Positions 1-8,252 of a stretch of 64,000 bases of DNA are shown in pieces. The DNA is taken from the NCBI RefSeq assembly GCF_009902005.1, contig NZ_WUTT01000001.1:2446227-2510226 (forward strand), written 5' to 3'. The stretch's first letter is position 1. Every line of letters begins with the position of its first letter. Source of the stretch: Halomonas alimentaria (lineage in GTDB: Bacteria; Pseudomonadota; Gammaproteobacteria; Pseudomonadales; Halomonadaceae). The notes under the pieces are model-generated. The model did no database searches. It worked only from the letters and a program-made list of their open reading frames with translations, and was not told the origin of the DNA. The translations under genes and the position numbers were made by a program.

Positions 1-2
1 GC

Positions 3-467
3 GGGCGGCTCGCCGAGCGCGGCGCCAACCTCGCCTTCTGCCCCAGCTCCAACCTCTTCCTGGGCAGCGGGCTCTTCGACCGCCAGGCCGCCCGGCAGAT
101 GGGGCTCAATGTCACCTACGCCAGTGACGTGGGGGGCGGCACCGACCTCTCGGGGCTCGCCACGCTCAAGGCCGCCTACCAGGTGGGCCAGCTGCGCGGC
201 CAGCCGCTCACCGCCTGGCAGGGCCTCTATGGCCTGACCCTGGGCAACGCCCGGGCGCTCTCGCTGGATGACCGCATCGGCCGCCTGGCGCCGGGCATGG
301 ATGCCGACCTGGTGGTGCTCGACCCCGCCGCCACGCCACTGCTGGCGCGGCGCACCGCGCGCAGCCGGAGCCTGGCCGAGACCCTCTTCGCGCTGATGAT
401 GATGGGCGACGACCGTAGCGTGGCCGAGACCTGGGCAGGCGGCCGGCTCCAGCATCAGCATGACTAG
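3..467 (+). CDS. guaD: Guanine deaminase, C-terminal part (5' end outside window)
   Basis: Open from the window edge in frame 3 to a TAG at 465-467, about 154 residues. Guanine deaminase hydrolyses guanine to xanthine in purine catabolism. The translation contains FCPSSNLFLGSG and ASDVGGGTDLS, which match the late amidohydrolase motifs of the GuaD family, where the Asp is a metal ligand, and then the usual C-terminal GMDADLVVLD segment that returns to the composite beta domain. It ends 3 nt from the convergent msrQ stop. The adenine deaminase at 3410-4402 fits the same purine-breakdown theme. The N-terminal half and the HxH motif cannot be seen, so function rests on the C-terminal motifs. Confidence 0.85.
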   Translation, partial: GRLAERGANLAFCPSSNLFLGSGLFDRQAARQMGLNVTYASDVGGGTDLSGLATLKAAYQVGQLRGQPLTAWQGLYGLTLGNARALSLDDRIGRLAPGMDADLVVLDPAATPLLARRTARSRSLAETLFALMMMGDDRSVAETWAGGRLQHQHD

Positions 468-470
468 GCA

Positions 471-1070
471 CTATTGGCGATGGCGGGCGGCATCCACCAG
501 CCGGAACAGGATCAGGGCGGCGACCACGGCGACCACCAGCATCGGCAGGCGATAGTCGGCCCGGGTCAGGATCCACAGGTGGGTGGCAGCCAGCGCCGCC
601 GAGACGTAGACCAGGCGATGCAGCCAGTGCCAGGCGCGCTCCCCCATGGCCTGACGCACTCGCCGGAAGGAGGTGAGCGCCAGGGGCACCAGCAACACAA
701 GGCCCACCACTCCGTAGCGCACATAGGGAAGGTCCTGCATGTCGTGCCAGATCCACTCCCAGGCCCAGTATTGTTCCAGCCCCATCCACGCCAGGGCGTG
801 GGCACAGAGCCAGGCGAAGGCCCATAGCCCCACCTGGCGTCGAGCGATCATGATGCCTACCCAGCCGGTGAGCCGGAAGGCGGGGCTGAAGGCGATGGTG
901 GCCAGCAGCAGGGCCAGGCCGATGCGCCCGGTCAGGTGCACCATCGCCTCCTCGGGGACGACGCCGAGGTCATCCTGCCCCCAGCGCCAGGCGAGCCACA
1001 GCGCCGGCAGCAGGCCGGACGTCAGCACCAGCAGGCGGAACATCAGCACCGGGCCCTTGGCGATCGACAT
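471..1070 (-). CDS. msrQ: MsrQ, haem b membrane subunit of the MsrPQ methionine sulfoxide reductase
   Basis: 199 residues when started at the ATG at 1070 (MSIAKGPVL...); a longer upstream frame is open but looks non-coding and overlaps msrP. MsrQ is an inner-membrane haem protein of the ferric-reductase-like family that passes electrons from the quinone pool or flavin reductase to periplasmic MsrP. About six hydrophobic helices are visible, and histidines that could ligate haem lie in HALAWMG and in HWLHRLVYVSAALAATHLW. The gene begins 14 nt after the msrP stop, the standard msrPQ operon order. Length is typical for the family (about 200 aa). Confidence 0.92.
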   Translation of the reverse strand: MSIAKGPVLMFRLLVLTSGLLPALWLAWRWGQDDLGVVPEEAMVHLTGRIGLALLLATIAFSPAFRLTGWVGIMIARRQVGLWAFAWLCAHALAWMGLEQYWAWEWIWHDMQDLPYVRYGVVGLVLLVPLALTSFRRVRQAMGERAWHWLHRLVYVSAALAATHLWILTRADYRLPMLVVAVVAALILFRLVDAARHRQ

Positions 1071-1084
1071 GCGACTCCCCGTCG

Positions 1085-2050
1085 TCAGAAGTGCTCGTTC
1101 AGGTCCATACCGGCGTAGAGCCCGGCGACCTCCTCGGCATAGCCGTTGAACATCAGCGTCTCGCGCTTGCCGCGCTCGCCGATACGCCGCTCCCGGGCCT
1201 GGCTCCACCGCGGGTGATCCACCTCGGGATTGACGTTGGCGTAGAAGCCATACTCCTCGGGGTTCTGCTCCATCCAGGCGCTCACCGGCCGCTCCTCGGT
1301 GAGGGTGATGCGCACCACCGCCTTGATGCTCTTGAAACCGTACTTCCAGGGCACCACCAGGCGGATCGGTGCGCCGTTCTGGTTGGGCATCACCTCGCCG
1401 TACATGCCCACCGCCAGCAGGGTAAGCGGATGCATCGCCTCGTCGATACGCAGCGCCTCACGGTAGGGCCAGTCGAGGATCGAGCTCTTCTGGCCACGCA
1501 GGTTCTCGGGGTCATGGATCGACTCGAAGTGCACGTAGCGGGCCCTTGAGGTGGGAGCATGGCGCTTGAGCAGGTCGGCCAGCGGGAAGCCGACCCAGGG
1601 AATCACCATGGACCACGCCTCGACGCAGCGCAGCCGATAGATACGCTCCTCCAGGGTCTCACGCTTCAGCACCTCCTCCAGCGCCAGGGTGCCGGGCTTG
1701 CCCACCTCGCCATCGATGGTGAGTGACCAGGGGTCGGTAATCAGCTTGTGGGCATAGACCTCGGGATCACTCTTGCGGACCCCGAGCTCGTAGAAGTTGT
1801 TGTAGGCGGTGGCATCCTTGCGGTGCGTAAGGGTCTCGCCACCGGCGAATCCACGTGATGGCAGGTCGCCTTCGAGCCTGTCGGCCAGGCTCTCCTGCCA
1901 GGCGTAGGCGCTGCTCGGCAGCAGCAGCCCCGGCGCCAACGCCGCGGCGCCCAGGGCCGCCCCGCCCTGGATAAAGCGCCGTCGCTGGCGAAACAGCTCT
2001 CTTGGCGTCACCTCGGATTCGGCAATGACGGGGTAGCGGTAACGGGCCAT
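1085..2050 (-). CDS. msrP: MsrP, periplasmic molybdopterin methionine sulfoxide reductase catalytic subunit
   Basis: 321 residues. It repairs oxidised methionines in periplasmic proteins using a molybdenum cofactor. The start at 2050 (MARYRYPV) is chosen because a GGGAGAG Shine-Dalgarno lies just upstream; the frame is open further. A twin-arginine signal ([10 protein letters not shown] followed by an Ala/Leu-rich segment ending SSAYA) shows Tat export of a folded cofactor protein. The conserved cysteine expected to bind Mo lies in [14 protein letters not shown]. The C-terminal [15 protein letters not shown] is typical. It is co-transcribed with msrQ, and divergent from the cytochrome c peroxidase across 232 bp. 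Confidence 0.94.
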   Translation of the reverse strand: MARYRYPVIAESEVTPRELFRQRRRFIQGGAALGAAALAPGLLLPSSAYAWQESLADRLEGDLPSRGFAGGETLTHRKDATAYNNFYELGVRKSDPEVYAHKLITDPWSLTIDGEVGKPGTLALEEVLKRETLEERIYRLRCVEAWSMVIPWVGFPLADLLKRHAPTSRARYVHFESIHDPENLRGQKSSILDWPYREALRIDEAMHPLTLLAVGMYGEVMPNQNGAPIRLVVPWKYGFKSIKAVVRITLTEERPVSAWMEQNPEEYGFYANVNPEVDHPRWSQARERRIGERGKRETLMFNGYAEEVAGLYAGMDLNEHF

Positions 2051-2182
2051 GGCATCTCTCCCATAGGAAGGAATATCGCGCCAGCTTCCATGACCCGGCG
2101 TGACCGGTCCAGACGGCAATCCCTATCGGGGCAATTTCTTGATGCAGGTCAAGCAACCCCCTTGTCCGACCGTTGTACTGGG

Positions 2183-2224
2183 TTGATTAGTATCAGGCCA
2201 GCTGCCTAACTGGCTGATAGAACG
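2183..2224 (+). promoter_or_regulatory. Putative FNR/Anr-activated promoter for the cytochrome c peroxidase
   Basis: TTGATTAGTATCAG at 2183-2196 matches the FNR/Anr consensus TTGAT-N4-ATCAA at 9 of 10 defined positions. A possible -10 (TAGAAC, 2218-2223) would put transcription start near 2230, so the box centre is about 41 bp upstream: the spacing of a class II FNR-activated promoter. Oxygen-limited activation of ccp genes by FNR/Anr is established in other gammaproteobacteria. The start site here is inferred. It lies in the 232-bp divergent msrP/ccp intergenic region. Confidence 0.6.
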
Positions 2225-2282
2225 TTAACCATCGATTAACGGCTTCACTGCCTGACGGGTCATTACACAAAGGGGAATCATC

Positions 2283-3272
2283 ATGTACAACAAGCGCCTG
2301 CTGGCCACGGCCGTCACCATCGGTTCGGCCCTCGCCATCTCGACCCCGGCCCTGGCCGATGACGGCCTCGGCGACTATCGCGACCGCTTCGAACCGCTGC
2401 CGCACCTGCCGGCGATTCCGGCGGACAACTCCCTCACCGACGCCAAGGTGGAGCTCGGTAACATGCTGTTCTTCGAGCCACGCATCTCCTCCAGCGGGGT
2501 GATCAGCTGCGCCACTTGCCATAACCCGGCGCTGGGCTGGACCGACCGTATCCCGCGGGCCACCGGCCACGACGGCCAGATCGGCGAGCGCAACACCCCC
2601 ACGGTGCTCAACTCCGGCTTCCTGGGCTCGCAGTTCTGGGATGGCCGCGAGCCGGACCTGGAGGGCCAGGCAGTCGGTCCCATCGAGGCCGACGTGGAGA
2701 TGGCCATGGATCTGGATCAGGCCCTGGAGCGCCTGGAGGGGTTCGAGGTCTACGAGCAGAAGTTCGCCGCGGCCTTCCCGGACGATGAGGACCCGATCAG
2801 CGCCGATAACCTGGCCCACGCCATCGCCAGCTTCGAGCGCACCCTCAATACCCCGGACTCGCCCTTCGACCGTTACCTGCACGGCGATCTGGACGCCCTG
2901 AGCGACCAGCAGAAGGACGGCATGGTGGCCTTCGTGGACAACGGTTGCATCGCCTGCCACCGCGGCCCGGCGCTGACCGACAGCCAGTTCCACCGCATCC
3001 AGGTACCCGGCTCCACCGATGTCGGCCGCTTCGACGTCACCGGCGAGGAGAGCGACCGCCATCGCTTCCGCACCCCGACCCTGCGCAACGTGGCAGTCAC
3101 CTACCCCTACATGAACAACGGCGCCACCGAGACCCTCGAGGAGGCCGTGGCCATCATGGGTAAGGAGATGCTGGGTCGCGACTTCGAGGAGCAGACCATC
3201 GCCGACATCACCGCCTTCCTGCACAGCCTGACCGGCGAGCAGCCAGACTACGAGGTGCCGGCCCTGCCGTGA
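2283..3272 (+). CDS. Di-haem cytochrome c peroxidase (CcpA/MauG family)
   Basis: 329 residues with a Sec signal peptide (ends STPALADD). It reduces periplasmic H2O2 with electrons from c-type cytochromes. Two CxxCH haem-attachment motifs are present at residues 76-80 (CATCH, low-potential peroxidatic haem) and 222-226 (CIACH, electron-entry haem), in the family's usual two-domain layout. RNTPTVLNSGF and RTPTLRNVAVTYPYMNNG are characteristic CcpA segments. It is a single gene, with an FNR/Anr-type box about 90 bp upstream and two GC-rich hairpins downstream, suggesting micro-aerobic induction. MauG-type maturation enzymes share the fold, but length and motifs favour a peroxidase. Confidence 0.92.
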   Translation: MYNKRLLATAVTIGSALAISTPALADDGLGDYRDRFEPLPHLPAIPADNSLTDAKVELGNMLFFEPRISSSGVISCATCHNPALGWTDRIPRATGHDGQIGERNTPTVLNSGFLGSQFWDGREPDLEGQAVGPIEADVEMAMDLDQALERLEGFEVYEQKFAAAFPDDEDPISADNLAHAIASFERTLNTPDSPFDRYLHGDLDALSDQQKDGMVAFVDNGCIACHRGPALTDSQFHRIQVPGSTDVGRFDVTGEESDRHRFRTPTLRNVAVTYPYMNNGATETLEEAVAIMGKEMLGRDFEEQTIADITAFLHSLTGEQPDYEVPALP

Positions 3273-3321
3273 CCCTGGCGCCGGGCTGTTGCGGCCCGGC
3301 CCTTGAGGAACATGGAATGCA

Positions 3322-3354
3322 ACGCGGCCCCGAGGAGCTGTCCCGGGGCCGCGT
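3322..3354. terminator. Hairpin terminator after cytochrome c peroxidase
   Basis: A perfect 10-bp stem, ACGCGGCCCC (3322-3331) with GGGGCCGCGT (3345-3354), followed by a short T-rich tail. A second GC hairpin (3280-3300, GCCGGGC/GCCCGGC) lies just before it without a T tract. It separates the convergent ccp and adenine deaminase genes. Confidence 0.6.
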
Positions 3355-3409
3355 CGTGTTTCGCGACCGTGTTACACCACTCGTCGTGAGGTAGTGTGCG
3401 AGCCAGCGC

Positions 3410-4402
3410 CTACGCCTCGGCCAGCAGCCGGCGCAGCTCGTCGCGGCGGGCCTCGTCGACGAAGGCCGCCTCGATGGCGTTGCCGGCCAGGCGGCGGAAG
3501 GTGGCCTCGTCCCAGCCGAAGGCACGCTGGCAGGCGAGGAAGTTCTCCAGCATGCCACCACCGAAGTAGGCCGGGTCATCGGAGTTGAGGGTGACATTGA
3601 GCCCCTCGGCGAGCAGGCGCGGCAGCGGGTGATCCTCGAGGCGTTCGACCACCTTGAGGCGCACATTGGAGAGCGGGCAGACGGTGAGTACCGTCTGCTC
3701 ATCACGCAGCCGGGCGACCAGCTCGGGATCCTCCAGGCAGCGCACCCCGTGGTCGATGCGACACACGCCGAGGTGGTCAAGTGCCCCGCGGATATAGGCG
3801 GGAGGCCCCTCCTCGCCGGCATGGGCCACCCGCGGGATACCCAGGCACCGGGCCCGCTCGAATACCTCGGCAAACTTCTCCGGCGGGTTGCCCTGCTCGG
3901 CGCTGTCCAGCCCCACGGCGTCGAGCATCTCCCAGTAGGGGGCGGCCTCCTCCAGCACCTTGAGCGCCTCGTCGGCGTCGCGGTCGCGCAGGAAGGCCAT
4001 GATCAGGGCGGTGGAGAGCCCCAGTTCGCGGGCGGCCTCACGTCGCGCCAGGGAGAGCCCCTCCATCACCACCTGAAGCTCGATGCCACGCGCCAGGTGC
4101 GCCTGGGGGTCGAAGTGCATCTCCACGTGAACCACCCCCTCGGCGTGGGCGCGTCGGAAGTAGTCCATGGCCAGGTCGTGGAAGTCCTGGGCGGTCTGCA
4201 GCACGCTCATGCCCTGGTAGTAGAGGTCCAGAAAGGACTGCAGGTCCGAGAAGTCGTAGGCGGCGCGCACATCCTCCACCGTGGCATAAGGCAGCGCGAT
4301 CCCGTTGCGCTCGGCCAGGGCGAACATCAGCTCGGGCTCCAGCGAGCCCTCGATATGCAGGTGCAGCTCGGCCTTGGGCAGGCGGGTCAGGAAATCACGC
4401 AT
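3410..4402 (-). CDS. Adenine deaminase of the adenosine-deaminase-like family
   Basis: 330 residues. Members of this clade hydrolyse adenine to hypoxanthine rather than acting on adenosine. Zn-binding HLHIEG lies at the N terminus (His14, His16), with later HAGEE and LNSDDPAYFGG motifs of the ADA superfamily. The segment DSAEQGNPPEKF is characteristic of the bacterial adenine deaminase (ADE2-like) group I recall from Pseudomonas, hence this call over adenosine deaminase; substrate is inferred. Convergent with ccp. The gene stands alone downstream of the DUF4139 gene on the same strand with a 103-bp gap. Confidence 0.82.
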   Translation of the reverse strand: MRDFLTRLPKAELHLHIEGSLEPELMFALAERNGIALPYATVEDVRAAYDFSDLQSFLDLYYQGMSVLQTAQDFHDLAMDYFRRAHAEGVVHVEMHFDPQAHLARGIELQVVMEGLSLARREAARELGLSTALIMAFLRDRDADEALKVLEEAAPYWEMLDAVGLDSAEQGNPPEKFAEVFERARCLGIPRVAHAGEEGPPAYIRGALDHLGVCRIDHGVRCLEDPELVARLRDEQTVLTVCPLSNVRLKVVERLEDHPLPRLLAEGLNVTLNSDDPAYFGGGMLENFLACQRAFGWDEATFRRLAGNAIEAAFVDEARRDELRRLLAEA

Positions 4403-4505
4403 GGTTCGTCTCGCTCTCCTCGGATCCTATCATCACATCCTGATAGAAAGCGGGCCGCCGCGCAAAGCCCCGGCCGTCAACGCCCTCTTGAGCGTATCAA
4501 CGCCC

Positions 4506-6485
4506 TCATGGCAGCCGGCGCAGGGTCTCGGCCAGCGCCTCGCGCCGCCGCTCTCGCTCCTGCTCGGCGCGCTGGCGCTGATCCTCCAGCTCGGCAATGC
4601 GCTCCTCCTGGGCCTTGAGGTCGGCCAGGTAGCGCTGGCCGAGCTCGTTGTCGGTACCCACCACCGCCAGGTTGTCGCGGATGCGAGCCTGGCCCTCGCC
4701 GGCCCGCCCGAGCCCTTGCTCGATACGCTCGAGTTCACGCTCCACCTCGGCCAGGGCCCGGCGCCGCTCCAGCACCGCCTCCAGCTGCGCGGCGGTATCC
4801 CCCTCGGCGGCATCGCGCCACTCCACCAGTTGCGCCACTCCGGCATCGACCAGGGCCACGCTCTGGCGGCGAGTCAGCGTCTCCAGGGCCTCCACCTCGC
4901 CACTCTCACCGGCGGCCAGGGTCAGTGCCAGGCGACGATGGTTCGGCGTGCTCTCGACCAGGGCGTCGGAGGCAAACTCCCACCCCTCGCGGCGCGGATG
5001 CTCGATCAGCACCTCACGGCTCTCGCGGGCATCGTTTTCCACGGCATAGCGGGTCAGGCGCCGGGACTGGTGGGTGACGCGCAGCGCGCCGTCGACGATC
5101 ACCATTCGCTCGAGCCGCTCCTCGGGACGGGTGCTCTCCACCACCCGCACCTGGCGGTCGGCGGCGAAACTGGCCAGCCGCGACTCACCGGCCGGGATGC
5201 CGGGCAGGTTGACGTCCCCGACGTGGCCGACCCGAGCCTCGTAGACGGTCACCAGGCCGGGCGGCAGCCAGGCATCGGTGGTGTTCTCCAGGCGAACCGC
5301 AGCCACCGGATGGCGCTCGCCGCGCTCGGGCTGGTAGAGCGACACGCGCCGAGCGGGCACCTCGGCGTCGATATAGGGCAGCGACAGGGTGCGCCCCGCG
5401 GCGAGGTCGACCGCGTCGGGCAGCCGCCAGGTGGCGGCAGTCGCGCTCTCGACCACTTCGGGACGCGATGCCGGAGCCGCCGGCGCCGCTACGCTGCGGC
5501 TCACCGCCGCATCACCATAGGCCATCATGGATTCGGCCTTGGCACCCCCCAGGGAATCCATGGCACCCTCGTCGGGCCGCACCGGGGCGGTGGCATCGGC
5601 GCTGACCGGCACCTCCGGCCGAGACGCCCAGTAGCGCTCCAGCAGGCGCTGGGTCAGGGTCACCGGGGCGCCGCTGGAGAGGGTCAGGGCCACGTCATCC
5701 CAGTCGCTGCCGCTGGCGTTCTCGACCACCGACCAGGCCTGCAGACGCGCGGCGTCATCGGCCTCGAGCAGAAGGCGGTAGGCGCTCTTCCATACCGGGG
5801 CGGCCACCACATAGGTCAGCGACACCTCGCGCTCACCCTCGCCATCGAGCTCGATGGCGATGCGGCGCATCTCCTCGGTGCGTGCCCGACCGCTGACCTC
5901 GGCGGCCTCGCCCAGGCGTTCACGCAGGGCACTATCCAGTACCTCCAGCCGCGCATCATCTCCCAGGCGCAGCGTCGCCACGCCACCCTCGGCATCGAGC
6001 AGCGAAAGGGTGCGTACGCGGTGCCCCTCCTCGTCGGGTTCGCTCTCCGCCACCCCCAGCAGCAGCCCCTCGAGGCGCTGACCGCCGGAGCTGACCCGCA
6101 CCTCCACGCCCTGCAGGGTCGCGGCCAGGCGGGCCACCGAGCCCAGGTCATCGGGACCGAAGGGTAGCCGACGGAAGGTCTCCTCCAGGGTCGCCAGGCC
6201 ATCGAGGCTGAGGCCCCGGATGCGGCCACCGGGGTCCCGGACGACGAGGCTCTTGAGTACATCGTTGACCTGCTCGAGGGGCACCTCCAGGTAGAGGGTC
6301 CCGTCGCCGTCCAGGCGAGCGCTGCGCTGAACCTCGGCCAGGCCACCGGAGGAGAGGGTCACCGCCTCCACCGGCAGCTCCTCGGCCAGGACCGAGCCCA
6401 GTGGCCACACGGTGACCAGGGCGGCGGCGATACGAAGCGTGGAGTGGCGGCGATCTCGCCGGGTGGCTGCGTCCCTGACACGCAT
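4506..6485 (-). CDS. DUF4139 domain-containing exported protein
   Basis: 659 residues with an N-terminal signal-like segment (LRIAAALVTVWPLGSVLAEE) after a basic start. The body contains the DUF4139 region (for example VSLTYVVAAPVWKSAYRLLLE and DDVALTLSSGAPV), a family of uncertain function related to mucoidy-inhibitor-A-like proteins. The last 85 or so residues form a strongly charged coiled coil (ERELERIEQGLG... to QRQRAEQERERRREALAE). Start at 6485 is supported by an AAGGAG Shine-Dalgarno. It lies 39 bp downstream of cydC on the same strand, so it may be read with the cyd operon. I cannot assign a molecular role. Confidence 0.75.
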   Translation of the reverse strand: MRVRDAATRRDRRHSTLRIAAALVTVWPLGSVLAEELPVEAVTLSSGGLAEVQRSARLDGDGTLYLEVPLEQVNDVLKSLVVRDPGGRIRGLSLDGLATLEETFRRLPFGPDDLGSVARLAATLQGVEVRVSSGGQRLEGLLLGVAESEPDEEGHRVRTLSLLDAEGGVATLRLGDDARLEVLDSALRERLGEAAEVSGRARTEEMRRIAIELDGEGEREVSLTYVVAAPVWKSAYRLLLEADDAARLQAWSVVENASGSDWDDVALTLSSGAPVTLTQRLLERYWASRPEVPVSADATAPVRPDEGAMDSLGGAKAESMMAYGDAAVSRSVAAPAAPASRPEVVESATAATWRLPDAVDLAAGRTLSLPYIDAEVPARRVSLYQPERGERHPVAAVRLENTTDAWLPPGLVTVYEARVGHVGDVNLPGIPAGESRLASFAADRQVRVVESTRPEERLERMVIVDGALRVTHQSRRLTRYAVENDARESREVLIEHPRREGWEFASDALVESTPNHRRLALTLAAGESGEVEALETLTRRQSVALVDAGVAQLVEWRDAAEGDTAAQLEAVLERRRALAEVERELERIEQGLGRAGEGQARIRDNLAVVGTDNELGQRYLADLKAQEERIAELEDQRQRAEQERERRREALAETLRRLP

Positions 6486-6524
6486 GGTCGTCTCCTTGGG
6501 TAGGCCGATTCGAAAAAAACTGGT

Positions 6525-8252
6525 TCAGGTATAGCCTGCCAGCCGGCCTTCGACCAGCGTCAGGCGCCGATCGATCCCCGGCGGGTCGAAAGCCCCGTCA
6601 TCCAGCTGGTGCATCAGGAAGATCACGCTGCGCCCGGCCAGCCAGGCATCCAGGCGCGGCTTGAGGCGTGCCACGGTGCCGGCGTCCAGCCCGGCGAAGG
6701 GTTCGTCGAGCAGCACCAGATCGGGGTCCAGCAGGTGCAATCTTGCCAGGGCGAGGCGCCGCGCCTGACCGCCGGAGAGGCGCCGGCCACCCTCGCCCAC
6801 CCGTGTCGCAAGCCCTTCGGGAAGGGCCTCCGCCCAGGCCGCCAGCTCGACCCAGGCCAGCGCCGCCCACAGCTCGCCCTCCACCGCATCGGGCCTGGCC
6901 AGGCGTAGGTTGGCGGACAGGCTGTCATCGATCAGGTCGATGCGCTGGGTCAGCGCCGCCACGCGGCGACGCAGTTCGGCCTCGGGCCAGGCCGGGAGCG
7001 CCACCCCGCCCAGCCGGATCTCGCCGCCGGAGGGCTGGAGCTGGCGCAGCAGCAGCGCCGCCACGCTCGACTTGCCTGCCCCCGAGGCACCGCACAGCGC
7101 CAGCCTCTCGCCGGGCTCCAGGCGCAGCGAAAGCCCCTCGAGGGCCGCCAGGGGCGCCCCGGGGTAGTGCAGCGAGACGCCCTGCACTGCGACCGAGAGG
7201 GGCCCGGGAGGTGGCGGCTCACCCGCCGTCGCTTCGCTCCTGCCCGCGGCCTGGCGCAGGCCGCTGAGCCTAGCTGCCGCGCCACGGGTGGCCCCCAGCC
7301 AGGTGAAGGCGGCGGGAAGCCCGGCCAGCGCCTCGCTCATGGCCAGCACCGCCAGGGGCATCATCACCGCCAGGGGGCCCGAGAGTGCCCCGGCCTGCCA
7401 GGCCGTGGCGGCGAGCCAGAGCGCGGCGAGCGCCGCCGCCCCGACCAGCAGGACAGACAGGGCATTGCCCAGCGCTACCAGGGTGCCGAGCCGACGCTGG
7501 TCACGGTAGAGCCCGGCCTCCAGGGTCTCGAGGCGCCGACGCTGAGCGTCCAGGGCTCCGTAGGCCTCGAGCTCCGCCAGCCCCTGCAGCTGTTCCACGA
7601 GGCGCCCTCTCAGCGCCTCGCGGTCCTCGACCTGGCGCCGGCTGGCGGCCATGCCCAGGCGAGCCTGGCCGACCACCAGCCAGGCCCAGCCGACCAACAG
7701 CAGACCACCCGCGGCGAGTCCCGCCGCCGGCGCCCACAGGGCGAGGAAGCCTGCCAAGCCGAGGATCGCCAGCAGCGCCACCGCGGCGGGTGCCAGCAGG
7801 CGCAGGAAGAGGCTGTCCAGGGCGTCGATATCGGCGGTCAGCCGGTTGAGCCAGTCGCTGGCGCGACGCTGCGCCAGGGCATGGGCGTCGAGGCCGGCGA
7901 CCACAGCGAACAGTCGCCCGCGCAGGTCCGCGAGCAGGCGCAGCACCGTGTCGTGGTTGTAGAGCCGCTCCAGGTAGCGAGCCACGGTACGGGTCACCGC
8001 AAAGGTGCGGATGCCGCCCCCCGGCAGGTAGACATCCAGGCGCGCCGCCACGCCTGCGGCCAGCAGTAGCCCGGTGAGACCGGTGGCGGTGATGAACCAG
8101 CCAGACAGCGCCAGCAGGCCGATGGCGGAGACCAGGGTCAACGCCATCAACCCCGCCCCGCCAGCCAGCCGTCCTCGATGGCGAGCCAGCATGGCCAGCC
8201 AGGGCGCGAGCTCAGACAGCAGGCCTCGATGGCCCTCGCCGGGTCGACTCAT
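6525..8252 (-). CDS. cydC: CydC, heterodimeric ABC exporter subunit for cytochrome bd assembly
   Basis: 575 residues from the ATG at 8252, which overlaps the cydD stop in an ATGA junction. CydDC exports cysteine and glutathione to the periplasm and is needed for cytochrome bd maturation. An N-terminal six-helix transmembrane domain (about residues 25-300) precedes an ATPase with Walker A GASGAGKSS, signature LSGGQ and Walker B LVLLDEPFAGLD. It is the last of four cyd genes in the order A-B-D-C. Confidence 0.93.
   Translation of the reverse strand: MSRPGEGHRGLLSELAPWLAMLARHRGRLAGGAGLMALTLVSAIGLLALSGWFITATGLTGLLLAAGVAARLDVYLPGGGIRTFAVTRTVARYLERLYNHDTVLRLLADLRGRLFAVVAGLDAHALAQRRASDWLNRLTADIDALDSLFLRLLAPAAVALLAILGLAGFLALWAPAAGLAAGGLLLVGWAWLVVGQARLGMAASRRQVEDREALRGRLVEQLQGLAELEAYGALDAQRRRLETLEAGLYRDQRRLGTLVALGNALSVLLVGAAALAALWLAATAWQAGALSGPLAVMMPLAVLAMSEALAGLPAAFTWLGATRGAAARLSGLRQAAGRSEATAGEPPPPGPLSVAVQGVSLHYPGAPLAALEGLSLRLEPGERLALCGASGAGKSSVAALLLRQLQPSGGEIRLGGVALPAWPEAELRRRVAALTQRIDLIDDSLSANLRLARPDAVEGELWAALAWVELAAWAEALPEGLATRVGEGGRRLSGGQARRLALARLHLLDPDLVLLDEPFAGLDAGTVARLKPRLDAWLAGRSVIFLMHQLDDGAFDPPGIDRRLTLVEGRLAGYT

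Noticed and set aside
4305..6167. 620-residue plus-strand open frame opposite the DUF4139 gene
   Set aside because: Antisense shadow in GC-rich DNA; low-complexity His/Gly/Gln composition, no motif; the minus-strand protein has signal peptide, domain and ribosome site.
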